Below, piece by piece: positions 40,594 to 49,294 of a DNA stretch of 64,000 nucleotides; positions within the stretch are counted from its first letter, which is position 1; each line of letters begins with the position of its first letter. The translations under genes were made by a program, and so were the position numbers. The notes beneath the pieces were generated by a model, which was not told the DNA's origin, ran no database searches, and saw nothing but the letters and a program-made list of their open reading frames with translations. The DNA is from a virus, in IMG/VR virus record IMGVR_UViG_3300048834_000455, positions 25,906 through 89,905 of that record; one strand, written 5' to 3'.

Positions 40594-40798
40594 CAAGATC
40601 CGCAACCGCCTTCGAAACGAGCGTAAGCGCCGCGAGAAGCGGAGCCGTCAGCAGGAGCGCAGGATTCGCCCCGGCCGCAACCTGGTTGCTGTCAGCACGA
40701 AGTGGCAGCCCGTGGCGATCATGCACCCTGGCGACTGGGATCAACCCGAGCCGCTAGGGCGCTACGTGTGGGCCAAGGAGCGCGAGAGTGATGGGTGA
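40583..40798 (+). CDS. Small basic protein, 71 aa
   Basis: MKASKIRNRLRNERKRREKR then SRQQERRIRPGRN is extremely basic, so it likely binds nucleic acid; the second half is WQPVAIMHPGDWDQPEPLGR. ATG 40583 behind a good upstream AAAGGAG. Overlaps the upstream gene by 11 nt. Confidence 0.55.
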   Translation: MKASKIRNRLRNERKRREKRSRQQERRIRPGRNLVAVSTKWQPVAIMHPGDWDQPEPLGRYVWAKERESDG

Positions 40799-41045
40799 AC
40801 CCGACCCGTCATTCTTCGTCTCCCCTGAGACCTCGGCCATGCTTCGAGGCCTCGGCCGGCGCAAGGCGTTTGGCCTCGGGTGGCAGCGTGACGCCATCCT
40901 TCCCGATGACGGAATGGTCACGTTCGAGAAGAGAGCTGTAGCCGCTGAAGATATCCACGTGCTCGACCCGCCCTCGCCGATGATGAAGGGCGTTCCCGAG
41001 ACTGTGCGCGAGTGGCCGAAGCCGGTCGAGGAGACAGGGCGATGA
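40788..41045 (+). CDS. Hypothetical protein, 85 aa
   Basis: GTG 40788 with AAGGAG 7 nt upstream, or ATG 40791. Contains FFVSPETSAMLRGLGRRKAF and a strand-rich end DDGMVTFEKRAVAAEDIHV. No family. Confidence 0.5.
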   Translation: MMGEPDPSFFVSPETSAMLRGLGRRKAFGLGWQRDAILPDDGMVTFEKRAVAAEDIHVLDPPSPMMKGVPETVREWPKPVEETGR

Positions 41046-41674
41046 GTGACCAGCAGAGATACAGCGAGGCGAGCATCACCATGAGCCTGATGGAGGGTCC
41101 TCGGTTCACTATCATGCCCTTGTTCGGCGAAGAGCGCGAGTGCAGTGAGAGCGAGCTGCGCGCGGCCATGCTGGAGATGGGCCTGGCCCGCATAGCTGAC
41201 GAAGTGCTCGGGCCTGCGAGGGCCACCTCTCTCACCCTCGCCGACGTTCTCGCCGAGCACAGAGCCGACCCTCTGACCGCCGCCGAAGTCGCGGAGATGG
41301 TGCGCAAGACCAAGGCCTCTCGACTTGAGGCGGTGTCTGATGCGGACTGGAAGACGGACCACGCTGGAGCCAACGCCGTGCAGTGGTTTCACGACCTGGC
41401 CGCTTCGCACGAGGCGCTGAGGGCCCACCTCGCCTACTGGATGGATACACCTGCCGCCAAGTGTGCCGAATGTGGAGAGCTGGTCACGGACGAATTCTGC
41501 ACCCAGAACGATGAGGGCCGGACCATGTGCTTGAAGCACTGGGTGGACCCGGGCGACGAGGAGAGCGAAGAGAGCCTGCACCCCATCTTGCGTGAGGATA
41601 TGCTGCGGATGGACGAGCAGGCGACGTGGGGCGCTGGCTTCGACCCTAGCACCTTCAGGGGTATCGGCGAGTGA
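41042..41674 (+). CDS. Hypothetical protein, 210 aa
   Basis: SDQQRYSEASITMSLMEGPR; helical centre with LTLADVLAEHRADPLTAAEV; C-x2-C...C-x5...C (AKCAECGELVTDEFC) zinc-ribbon-like near residue 140; acidic C-terminus. Unrecognised. Confidence 0.55.
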   Translation: MSDQQRYSEASITMSLMEGPRFTIMPLFGEERECSESELRAAMLEMGLARIADEVLGPARATSLTLADVLAEHRADPLTAAEVAEMVRKTKASRLEAVSDADWKTDHAGANAVQWFHDLAASHEALRAHLAYWMDTPAAKCAECGELVTDEFCTQNDEGRTMCLKHWVDPGDEESEESLHPILREDMLRMDEQATWGAGFDPSTFRGIGE

Positions 41675-42114
41675 CCGACCGCGACCTCTCCTGGTACCTC
41701 TCAGTGTGGGCTGCCGCCTGGGCGCTCGCTACGTTCTGGGTGGTCTCGGCTGCTCTGATGGTGGCCGTGGGCATCTGGTGGGGCCCGCTGCTGTCAACGT
41801 GGGTGGCGGTGTTCATCGTGGCCGTGCTGTCGTTCTGGTGGCTCATCATCGCGCGGAGCGTCGGGCGAGATAGGCGGGCGGAGCGTCGGGAGTGGGGTGC
41901 GTGCCTGCAACCGGCACCGGGCACTCCAAGCCCGAGTGACTACCTGCGGCCTAGTCTCGAAGTGCGCTTCGATGGCTACCCTGAGTCGTCGCCGCCGCCA
42001 ACCTTCGACGAGATGTTTCCGGGCCACAACGATGTGCCAGAAAGAGTGTCGCGGCTTCTGCTAGCCGCCCACCCGTGCAAGGCCTGCGGTGGAAGCGGGG
42101 TGGACCGTGGCTAG
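41671..42114 (+). CDS. Membrane protein with two helices, 147 aa
   Basis: GTG start. Two hydrophobic stretches: LSVWAAAWALATFWVVSAAL and PLLSTWVAVFIVAVLSFWWL. A soluble tail ends in CKACGGSGVDRG, a DnaJ-like zinc motif half. Function unknown. Confidence 0.6.
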   Translation: MTDRDLSWYLSVWAAAWALATFWVVSAALMVAVGIWWGPLLSTWVAVFIVAVLSFWWLIIARSVGRDRRAERREWGACLQPAPGTPSPSDYLRPSLEVRFDGYPESSPPPTFDEMFPGHNDVPERVSRLLLAAHPCKACGGSGVDRG

Positions 42115-42415
42115 CAGCGCCCACTTCACAGACCTTTGCGCCTCGTGGGACGAGTTCTTCGTCAGCATCGAGGACGGCGACCAGTTCCAGCGCGGCGAGT
42201 GGCTCGTCTCTTGCGATACCCCGCTGACCGTCGAGCAGCGTGACGACATCTGCGCCCAACTAATGGAGGGCAAGCCGGGGCAGCCTCTGGTGCTTCCTCA
42301 TGGTGCTCGTGTCGCGCCCGTTGCGAAGAACTGGACCTGGACCTGCGAGTATTGCGGGCGCCATGACGAGGGCACGGTCTACTCGTGCAGGGGATGCGGG
42401 GCCAAGCGACCATGA
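42107..42415 (+). CDS. Zinc-ribbon protein, 102 aa
   Basis: GTG start. Ends in C-E-Y-C-G-R-H-D-E-G-T-V-Y-S-C-R-G-C-G, a complete C-x2-C/C-x2-C ribbon (about residues 80-98). The N-terminal part is WDEFFVSIEDGDQFQRGEWL. Likely small regulatory or nucleic-acid-binding protein. Confidence 0.6.
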   Translation: MASSAHFTDLCASWDEFFVSIEDGDQFQRGEWLVSCDTPLTVEQRDDICAQLMEGKPGQPLVLPHGARVAPVAKNWTWTCEYCGRHDEGTVYSCRGCGAKRP

Positions 42416-42900
42416 GCGAGCATTCGGGCTTGCAAATAGACGCGGCTGCCGTTTATGCGGGGTTTGCTGGCATAGCGCCAACGGTGGCGGTAGCGTGTGA
42501 GGCGTTCGCGAATCTTGGCCTTCAGCCCGGCGAGCAGGCCCCCGCCGATTCGCAGCAAGACACGCCTGCGCAGACCGCCGAGTTCCTGGCCGACCTGCGC
42601 CACCTATGGTGGGAAATCCGCAACTTCACCAACTACGAGGACCCCTCTGGGCTTCCGTGCAGGCCTCACAGGCCGGTCGCCGAGGTCGAGACAGCGCGAC
42701 TGCAGAGGCTTGTGTTCCCCTTCAAGGCCCTGCGCGAGAAGTTCTTCGACCACCTCCGCGACGATGGCAGTGTGCGCGCGCTGTATGACCCGCTACCGTT
42801 GCGGGACTGGTACCCACTAGAGGATGTGATCTCGGCGCTCGACGCCGTGTGCTGGCTCGAGTTCGAGTTGGTGGATGGGATGTGGAGGCCGAAGCTATGA
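42412..42900 (+). CDS. Helical hypothetical protein, 162 aa
   Basis: Helices around FLADLRHLWWEIRNFTNYED, KALREKFFDHLRDDGSVRAL and an end WYPLEDVISALDAVCWLEFE. The Y-P-L-x-x-V-I-x-A-L-x-A-V ending recurs in the next gene, suggesting an old duplication. Confidence 0.55.
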   Translation: MSEHSGLQIDAAAVYAGFAGIAPTVAVACEAFANLGLQPGEQAPADSQQDTPAQTAEFLADLRHLWWEIRNFTNYEDPSGLPCRPHRPVAEVETARLQRLVFPFKALREKFFDHLRDDGSVRALYDPLPLRDWYPLEDVISALDAVCWLEFELVDGMWRPKL

Positions 42901-43292
42901 GCGATTGGCCCGATTGGCCCCCAGAGGTCAGGGAGCACCTTCGGAAGCAGCAAGAGGCAGAGCTAGCCTACGCGCTGTCGCCCGAGGGCATCGCCGAAAC
43001 CAAGGCCCGCCTGGAACGCCAGGAGGCTGCCCGACAGAAGCGCCTAGACTTCAGTCGCACTCTGATCACGCGCCTTCGCTGGGAGTGGGAGCATCGCGAC
43101 GCAGAGGGTCGTAGCGTCCACAGGGTAGCCCGTGGGCTGCTCAAGGGGCTCGAGTGGGAGGCCGGCAACGAGCGCAGGTTCTGGGACGCCCTCGGGGCCT
43201 ATCACCGCGACCGTGTTGACGAGGTGCGCGACGTGTACCCGTTGGCGGCGGTCATACGGGCGCTGAACGCGGTCGAGGCGGTGTCGAGGTGA
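42897..43292 (+). CDS. Helical hypothetical protein, 131 aa
   Basis: WPDWPPEVREHLRKQQEAEL onward is a charged helix; ends DVYPLAAVIRALNAVEAVSR, like the end of the preceding gene. ATGA coupled. Function unknown. Confidence 0.55.
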   Translation: MSDWPDWPPEVREHLRKQQEAELAYALSPEGIAETKARLERQEAARQKRLDFSRTLITRLRWEWEHRDAEGRSVHRVARGLLKGLEWEAGNERRFWDALGAYHRDRVDEVRDVYPLAAVIRALNAVEAVSR

Positions 43293-43516
43293 GCCGCACG
43301 CGCAAGAGCATTCGCCACCGCAAGATGGAAACAGAGGACTGCCACTGGACCGGCAAGGTCGGATACCGCAAGTGGGACCACGCCGCTACGGTGCGACAGG
43401 GCATGGAGCTCGACGACCCTGACCGTGAGTTCGAGCTAAGCATCTACCGCTGCAGTGACTGCGGGCTGCTGCACATTGGCAACGACCACCTGAAGCCGAG
43501 GAGGCGCGTGAAGTAG
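43289..43516 (+). CDS. Small zinc-ribbon-like protein, 75 aa
   Basis: Basic start MSRTRKSIRHRKMETEDCHW; end Y-R-C-x2-C-G-L-L-H-I-G-N-D-H. Third member of the (Y/F)-x-C-x2-C-G-x-x-H-x-G group with the genes at 18851 and 31155. Last gene before the terminator that ends the accessory array. Confidence 0.6.
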   Translation: MSRTRKSIRHRKMETEDCHWTGKVGYRKWDHAATVRQGMELDDPDREFELSIYRCSDCGLLHIGNDHLKPRRRVK

Positions 43517-43528
43517 ACCCCCAAAGCG

Positions 43529-43560
43529 AAACGCCGCCCAGTCCCAACCCGGCGGCGTTT
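43529..43560. terminator. Strong intrinsic hairpin ending the accessory array
   Basis: Perfect 10-bp stem AAACGCCGCC (43529-43538) / GGCGGCGTTT (43551-43560) with a 12-nt loop, between the last accessory gene and the packaging side. The T run is short on the + strand, but A/T runs on both sides could allow termination. Confidence 0.7.
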
Positions 43561-43611
43561 CAAAACGAACAAGCACAAAGCTCCCACGGATTTTACCACC
43601 CAGGAGCAGAT

Positions 43612-44517
43612 ATGTCACACAAGATCATAGAGCGTTTTGGCCGACTCGTCATAGCGCGACCAAAGCCACCAGCAGATAGCATTCTGCCGCATCAGCGGCC
43701 AGAGCACGAGTTCGACAACCCCAAGAGCGAATATTACATCCCCAACGACGGCCTCAACCGCGAGAGTGCGAATCCTCACACGGCCACCACCGATGGCCCG
43801 GCCTACACCGTCAACGCCGAGAGCCTCTGCCTCGCCGACCCTCTCGGCAAGCGGCCGCCGCTCGATCCGTTCTGGGGCCTGATTGGGCTTGTCGACAAGA
43901 TCAACGACCCTAGCTTTCATCTCGAGCCCATCTGTCGCGCGTGCGAGACGTGGAAGCCAGCGCAGGTCACGAGGCCCACGCGCAAGGCGGCGCAGGATAC
44001 GACCACGGGATGTCTCGGGTGTCACTTCTCGCATCTTGACGGCAAGAGCGGAGGCGAGGGCGCGTTCGTCAACCACGACAAGAACGCCGCCTTCTCTGCG
44101 TGGGCCAAAGCCAAGGCCGATGTGCGCGAATTGGAGCTCAAAAAGTCGGTGGCCACGGGCCAGGCCAAAGCGCGCCTCGAGTCGCGGCTGAGCAAGGCTT
44201 GGAAGCGCGTCGAGAGTTGCGCCAAGCGTTGCCAGCGCCTCGGGTTCAAGCCGACCATGCCACGGATGGGGCAGGACCAGTGGGAGCGCCCGCTGATGTC
44301 GCCGACCCACGACCAGATGCGCAAGGACCGCGAGCAGCAGTCACTTCAGAAGATTCGCGAGCCCCGCACGAAGACTTCGCCGAGCTGCCGCAACTGCCGC
44401 AACTGGACCGAGAACAAGGGCCTCTCCGGGGGTAAGGGCACGTATGGCGACTGCTGGGTTTTTGACTATGCCACCCGCGCAAATCACTGGTGTGCTGACC
44501 ACAATCTAAAGGACTAG
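43612..44517 (+). CDS. Cys-rich hypothetical protein, 301 aa
   Basis: ATG 43612 behind AGGAG. Unstructured N-terminus, then CRACETWKP and CLGCHFSHLDGKSGG, a helical region (ELKKSVATGQAKARLESRLS), and C-R-N-C-R-N-W, C-W and C-A-D-H at the end. Several likely zinc sites. First gene of the late region; no known family. Confidence 0.6.
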   Translation: MSHKIIERFGRLVIARPKPPADSILPHQRPEHEFDNPKSEYYIPNDGLNRESANPHTATTDGPAYTVNAESLCLADPLGKRPPLDPFWGLIGLVDKINDPSFHLEPICRACETWKPAQVTRPTRKAAQDTTTGCLGCHFSHLDGKSGGEGAFVNHDKNAAFSAWAKAKADVRELELKKSVATGQAKARLESRLSKAWKRVESCAKRCQRLGFKPTMPRMGQDQWERPLMSPTHDQMRKDREQQSLQKIREPRTKTSPSCRNCRNWTENKGLSGGKGTYGDCWVFDYATRANHWCADHNLKD

Positions 44518-44587
44518 GCAAAACGCTAAAACGGCGTGGTTGCAACGCGCGCACGCCAACTCCGTAGGTTATGAGGAGACACGCCTA
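44518..44587. other. Gap with palindromes ahead of the terminase genes
   Basis: Seventy bases holding GGCGTG (44533-44538) paired with CACGCC (44552-44557) and an internal GTTGCAAC palindrome, then AGGAG before ATG 44588. Could be a terminator/processing hairpin or part of a packaging (cos/pac) site; nothing decides. Confidence 0.3.
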
Positions 44588-44875
44588 ATGCCTCGTAGAC
44601 CTGCACCTGTAAAACCGAAGAATAAGCCCTCGCACAAGCTCTCCAAGACCCAGGCTGGGGCCTATGGCGAGATTGTCCAGAAGCACCTCAACGGTGACGG
44701 AACCTGGACCTACGCGACCACCAAGGCTATCTCTGCTGAGGCAAACCGCCTTCTAGGGATTCGCCAGGGTAAGACCGACTCCGAGTTTAGAGCGAGAACC
44801 CCCAAGCGTGAAGCCCGGATGAGCACCGCCGTCATGGACCGACGCTTTGATTCCAGCGGGCGAAGGGCCAGTTGA
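44588..44875 (+). CDS. Small basic protein before terminase, 95 aa
   Basis: MPRRPAPVKPKNKPSHKLSK then TQAGAYGEIVQKHLNGDGTW and SAEANRLLGIRQGKTDSEFR. Basic N-terminus and a possible HTH-like centre. Its place next to terS suggests a packaging or HNH-side role, but no motif proves it. Confidence 0.55.
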   Translation: MPRRPAPVKPKNKPSHKLSKTQAGAYGEIVQKHLNGDGTWTYATTKAISAEANRLLGIRQGKTDSEFRARTPKREARMSTAVMDRRFDSSGRRAS

Positions 44876-45453
44876 GCAAAGACCCTGCGGCCAAGCCCAA
44901 GGCCAAGTTGAAGCCGAAGAAGGTGAAGGCCAAGACGACAGCCCACCGCAAGGGGCTTAACGACAAGCAGCGCGCCTTCATCAAGCTTTGGCCTAAGAGC
45001 TTCAACTATGACGAGCTTGTCCCGGTGCTGGGCGTCTCCAAAGACACTCTGAAGCACTGGAATTCCCGCGCGATCAACCCCGAGATCAAGGAGTTGATCG
45101 ACGCTGAGATCGTCAAGCACTTCGATAAGGTCAAGGGCCGCTTGGAGATTCTCTTCGCCGAGAATAAAGAGCGCATCTTCGGCGAGCTTTGGGACATCTA
45201 CGAGAAAGCCAAGGGCGAGCAGGACTGGAAAAACTGCCTCCGTGCGCTGGAGAAGCTGACCAAGATTGTCGGCATGGACGTTGTTCGCACCGAGATTACG
45301 GGAGCAAAGGGCGAGCCACTCGCTATTCGGGTTGACGATTCCGAGGTTAGCTTCGAAGGCTGGGAGCCCGAGCGCATAAGCGCGTACATCTCCATGCGAC
45401 GCGAAGCGAACGCCCTGGCCAAGGCTCAAGCCGATGGCAAAAGGACTCCGTAG
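44872..45453 (+). CDS. Terminase small subunit
   Basis: 193 residues from TTG. Lysine/proline-rich N-terminus, then HTH-like LNDKQRAFIKLWPKSFNYDE, LVPVLGVSKDTLKHWNSRAI (about 25-65), a long oligomerisation helix region (ELIDAEIVKHFDKVKGRLEI; FGELWDIYEKAKGEQDWKNC), and a C-terminal tail that would contact TerL. Size, domain order and position right before terL (20-nt overlap) support the call. It recognises the packaging site. Confidence 0.75.
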   Translation: MSKDPAAKPKAKLKPKKVKAKTTAHRKGLNDKQRAFIKLWPKSFNYDELVPVLGVSKDTLKHWNSRAINPEIKELIDAEIVKHFDKVKGRLEILFAENKERIFGELWDIYEKAKGEQDWKNCLRALEKLTKIVGMDVVRTEITGAKGEPLAIRVDDSEVSFEGWEPERISAYISMRREANALAKAQADGKRTP

Positions 45454-47089
45454 CGCACCACCGGCCGCATTCCCCGAGGTAGGCGGCACGCCGCTGCCCC
45501 AGTGGAAGCGAGACGAGTTTGTTTGCCCGGATGTTCCCCTCGAGGAACTGAAGGCCGACGCCGACCTCCGTCAAGCCGTCCGCGAGCTGTGTCGCAGTTC
45601 GTTCTATCGGTTCATCAAGATTTCATGGCGCGCGCTCTTTCCTCGGCGCAAGTTTATCGACGGCCATCACATTCAGTTCGTCTGCGACATACTGCAGGCA
45701 CTGACCGAGGGGAAGTTTCACCGGGCCATCATCAACATACCGCCCCGCCACATGAAGAGCACCATCGTGTGCATTCTCTGGGTGGCTTGGCGGTTCGGCC
45801 CGCGCGATGAGCGAATCGAGTTTCTGTTCGCGACCCTCGGCCAGAAGCTCTCTCAGCGTGACAGCCGCAAGTGCCGCGATCTGCTCAAGAGCGAGTGGTT
45901 TCACCTGCTCTGGCCCGATGTCAAGTTCCGACCCGACCAGGACCAGAAGATTGACTGGGAGCTAGAGGACGGCGGCAAGCGCGACACCACCTCGAAGGGC
46001 TCACAGGTCACCGGTAGCGGTGGCGATGTCATCGGCGTTGACGACCTTCACGACCTAAAGGACAGCATTCACGCGCTGGCCGAAGCCGTCGACTGGTACA
46101 CCGGCACTCTTTCTTCCCGCGAGAACTTCGGCGAGATGCCTCCGCAAGAGGTCATGATTATGCAGCGGGTTGGGGTTGGCGACGTTGCCGGCCACGTACT
46201 CGCTACCGAGACCATCTGGCAGCCCGGGTGCGACGACCCTTACGCCTGGGTCCACGTCTCGCTGCCGTGCGAGTACGACCCTGCTCATCACTGCATCACG
46301 CCGATTGGCGGGGACTGGCGCAAAGATAACGGCGAGTTTCTCTGGCCCGAGGTTTACGGCGCTACCGGGGTTCGCGGGCCGACGTGGATACCCACGAAGA
46401 AGCGACGGCTCGGGCCGAAGCGGTGGGCCGCGCAGTACCAGCAGCAGCCTGTTCCCGAGGGCGGCAAAGAGTTCGAAGCCGAGTGGCTGAGCAACCGGTT
46501 CCCGAGGCTTCCCGTTCAGCTCATCGAGCGCTGGATTCTCTCGGTTGACTGCGCGTTCAAGGATGGGCCTGCGGTTGACAACGTGAGCATTCAGCTCCTT
46601 GGCAAGGTCGGGGCTTGGTACTACGTGGTCGACGAGATCTCGGAAACCATGTCCTGGATGAAGACCAAGGAGACGTTCGCGGAACGCTTCTACTACTGGA
46701 CGGGTCTCGGGATTCCGATCATGACCTGCCTCATTGAAGAGGCGGCCAACGGTCACGCGCTGATCGACGAGTTCAAGAAGATCCTGCCCGGCGTCATTCC
46801 ATTCAAGACGAAGGGCGACAGCAAGGTTACGAGGGCGCGCGGTACCACGGGCATTTGGCACGCCGGCCAGGTGTGGCTCCCGGCCCCCGACGCCGTTTTG
46901 GTCACCGCGGATAACCGGGTGATAGCGCTGAGCACCAGTTGGGTCAGCGCCTATGTGCGGCAGTTCCTCAAGTTTCCAGACCCGCGCGAGCACGACGACT
47001 CGGTGGACGCGACCACGCAGGCGATTTTGTTCCTCGAGCATCGCATCGAGGAGGAAGAGGAGCTGCTGCCTCCTCCGATGGTGGGATAA
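45434..47089 (+). CDS. Terminase large subunit
   Basis: 551 residues. Walker A-type PPRHMKST (103-110), FLFATLGQKLSQRDSRKCRD, SQVTGSGGDVIGVDDLHDLK (Walker B region), then the RNase H-like nuclease with SVDCAFKDGP, CLIEEAANGHALIDEFKK and HDDSVDATTQAILF. ATPase plus nuclease: cuts concatemers and pumps DNA into the prohead through the portal encoded next. Confidence 0.95.
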   Translation: MAKGLRSAPPAAFPEVGGTPLPQWKRDEFVCPDVPLEELKADADLRQAVRELCRSSFYRFIKISWRALFPRRKFIDGHHIQFVCDILQALTEGKFHRAIINIPPRHMKSTIVCILWVAWRFGPRDERIEFLFATLGQKLSQRDSRKCRDLLKSEWFHLLWPDVKFRPDQDQKIDWELEDGGKRDTTSKGSQVTGSGGDVIGVDDLHDLKDSIHALAEAVDWYTGTLSSRENFGEMPPQEVMIMQRVGVGDVAGHVLATETIWQPGCDDPYAWVHVSLPCEYDPAHHCITPIGGDWRKDNGEFLWPEVYGATGVRGPTWIPTKKRRLGPKRWAAQYQQQPVPEGGKEFEAEWLSNRFPRLPVQLIERWILSVDCAFKDGPAVDNVSIQLLGKVGAWYYVVDEISETMSWMKTKETFAERFYYWTGLGIPIMTCLIEEAANGHALIDEFKKILPGVIPFKTKGDSKVTRARGTTGIWHAGQVWLPAPDAVLVTADNRVIALSTSWVSAYVRQFLKFPDPREHDDSVDATTQAILFLEHRIEEEEELLPPPMVG

Positions 47090-47120
47090 AAATAGTTTGA
47101 TTAGGTTAGGTGGGTGAGGA

Positions 47121-49292
47121 TTGGCCTTTCTAGGCAAAGCACGTACATCACTGGCGAGAATTATTGCGCCCACGTCCGTGACCGAGACGGAAACCAAAAG
47201 GCCACTAACTAGAGCCGACCAGCTCCCCATCTACGTGGATGGGGTTCCTTACTCACACTCCACCGAGATGTCTCTCTCCGAGACCATCGCGAAGGTCAAG
47301 CGCTCACCGGTCACTCTCGGCTGCATCAACGCCTACGTTCGGCGCATCCAGCAACTCACGTTTCGCATCCAGCGCTGGAACCCGGAGAGCCGGCGCTACG
47401 AGTTCATCAACGAGGATCACCCCGTCGAAGAGCGCTGGGACCAGCCCGCCAAGTGGTGCTCTCAGAAGCAGATGCTCAGCGCTACGTGCTTCAGCATGAT
47501 GGGCACGGGCAACTGGCTCGCGACGTTCATCAACAGTGACCGCAAAGACAAGGGTCTGCTTCGCGCGCTGGAGCTGAGCCCGCTTGACCCCGACTTCGTG
47601 GACCCGATCCCAGACGTGCTCGACGTAATCAGCGGCTACTCCCTGCGTCAGGGCGACCCGCGCTCGTCGACGGTTCATCTTCTGTGCAGCCTTGACGGTG
47701 GTCGCTTTCTCTCGGCGACTCCGGGTAGAGGCAAGTTCATCCCGCTAGACCGGATGATCCACGCCAAGTTTTCGACCAACAAGAACCCGTGGTGGGGCCT
47801 GTCGCCGATCGAGGCCGCCGCTCTTGCTATCGACACCGGGACCGTGGCGCAAGCCTGGAACCGCTCCATGGTCGGCAACCGGCTCGAAGAGGGTGGCGTT
47901 CTCGAGACCGAACAAGCGCTGACCCGCGACGAGATTGACGAGGCCAAGCGCAGAATTGCCGCTCAGATAGGCGGCTCAAACGCCGGCTCGCCTATCATCC
48001 TGACCCGTGGCCTGACGTGGAAGAGCACCAACCGTGCTCCCCGCGAGATGGACTACGTGGGCACCGATAAGCGCACCGACTGGAAGATTTGCGCGGCTCT
48101 CGGAGTTCCGCCCGTGATCCTCGGGCAGATGGACGACGCCACGCTCAATAACGCCGAGTTTCAGAAGCGCGACTTCTGGGTGGACAGCGTGCTGCCGTTC
48201 ATGGAGCTGATCCTTGAGTCCGTCAACCACTCGTGGGTGTGGCCGGGATGGGGTCGCGAGGTTCGCCTCTGGTACGATACCAGCAACGTTCTCGCTCTGC
48301 AGGAGAAGCGCCAGGAGAAGGTCGAGGCCTTTGGTCTCCTCCACGACCGCGGCTATCCCGCCAACGCTCTGAATGCGTGGCTCGAGCTTGGGCTTCCCGA
48401 CCTTCCGCCCGAGATTGGCGACAAAAGCTTCATCAAGAGCGGCCTGACCGAATTCGTTGACCAGACCCGGGTCGAGTACGCCGAGGGCGAGATTGTCGAT
48501 GACGAGCCGCCGATGCTGGAAGAGGGTGATGACCCGGAGAAGACCGCCAAGGCCTTCCTGTCCGCGTCTGAGGAGAGAGACGCCTACTGGTTCGCCTTCG
48601 AGGGCCAGCGCGAACGGTGGTACGGCAAGGTCGAGAAGCGCGTGGCCAAGCTCATCGGCGACGACCTCGAAGCAGCCGCCGCTGTTGCCGATAGAGGTCT
48701 GTCCGCGATGGAGAATGCCATCGAGCAACGTGCTGGACTGTGGCGCAAAGAGCTTGAGGGAACGTGGGACCAGATAGCCCAAGAGTTCGGCAAGCGCACT
48801 CACGACGGCCTTGTCAAAGCTGCTCACGGTGGTCAGGAGTTCAAAGCCTGGGACTGGGGCAGAAGCGCTCGCGAGTACATCCGGGAGCGAGTGCGCGACA
48901 GAGTCTCTGCCATTGTCGAGACCACAAAGGGATGGGTTGGCCGGCGCGTTCGCGAGGCCAACATGCCAGACGACGGCGGAGACGCAGGGCAGAACATCCG
49001 CGATCAGGCTCCCGAGTACTCCAAGACCCGTGGCGCCACTATCGGCCAGACCGAGGTCCTCGGTGCCTCTGGATACGGTAGCAATCTGGGCGCCAACAGG
49101 TCTGGTGCCGTCAAGAACAAGATTTGGCTGACCTCGCGCGACGACCGAGTGCGTGACAGCCACCGGACCCTAGAGGGTCAGAAAAGACCGCTCGATCAGC
49201 CGTACAGCAATGGGCTTATGTTTCCTGGAGATCCTACGGGTCCCCCATCCGAGACAATAAAGTGCCGCTGCGTCGAGCTCTATGAGGTGTGA
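47121..49292 (+). CDS. Portal protein fused to MuF-like head morphogenesis domain
   Basis: 723 residues from TTG (GAGG upstream). The first 440 residues are an HK97-type portal: LSETIAKVKRSPVTLGCINA, ALELSPLDPDFVDPI, NPWWGLSPIEAAALAIDTGT, ALGVPPVILGQMDDATLNNA. The C-terminal 250 residues are helical and end with SRDDRVRDSHRTLEGQKRPL, MFPGDPTGPPSETIKCRCVE, the Mu gpF/SPP1 gp7 signature. The fusion delivers the MuF domain with the portal vertex. Confidence 0.93.
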   Translation: MAFLGKARTSLARIIAPTSVTETETKRPLTRADQLPIYVDGVPYSHSTEMSLSETIAKVKRSPVTLGCINAYVRRIQQLTFRIQRWNPESRRYEFINEDHPVEERWDQPAKWCSQKQMLSATCFSMMGTGNWLATFINSDRKDKGLLRALELSPLDPDFVDPIPDVLDVISGYSLRQGDPRSSTVHLLCSLDGGRFLSATPGRGKFIPLDRMIHAKFSTNKNPWWGLSPIEAAALAIDTGTVAQAWNRSMVGNRLEEGGVLETEQALTRDEIDEAKRRIAAQIGGSNAGSPIILTRGLTWKSTNRAPREMDYVGTDKRTDWKICAALGVPPVILGQMDDATLNNAEFQKRDFWVDSVLPFMELILESVNHSWVWPGWGREVRLWYDTSNVLALQEKRQEKVEAFGLLHDRGYPANALNAWLELGLPDLPPEIGDKSFIKSGLTEFVDQTRVEYAEGEIVDDEPPMLEEGDDPEKTAKAFLSASEERDAYWFAFEGQRERWYGKVEKRVAKLIGDDLEAAAAVADRGLSAMENAIEQRAGLWRKELEGTWDQIAQEFGKRTHDGLVKAAHGGQEFKAWDWGRSAREYIRERVRDRVSAIVETTKGWVGRRVREANMPDDGGDAGQNIRDQAPEYSKTRGATIGQTEVLGASGYGSNLGANRSGAVKNKIWLTSRDDRVRDSHRTLEGQKRPLDQPYSNGLMFPGDPTGPPSETIKCRCVELYEV

Positions 49293-49294
49293 TG

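Noticed and set aside
39157-40605. Long - strand open frame (482 codons)
   Set aside because: It is the antisense shadow of a GC-rich + strand gene, low in coherent motifs and without a ribosome site.
43505-43528. GCGTGAAGTAGACC as another element copy
   Set aside because: It breaks the conserved ATGGG core, and no GGCGAAG follows at 14 nt; the match is to the end of a gene before a terminator.
47976-49163. Long - strand frame opposite the portal gene
   Set aside because: The portal/MuF motifs on the + strand are unambiguous; the - strand frame is a GC-codon artefact.
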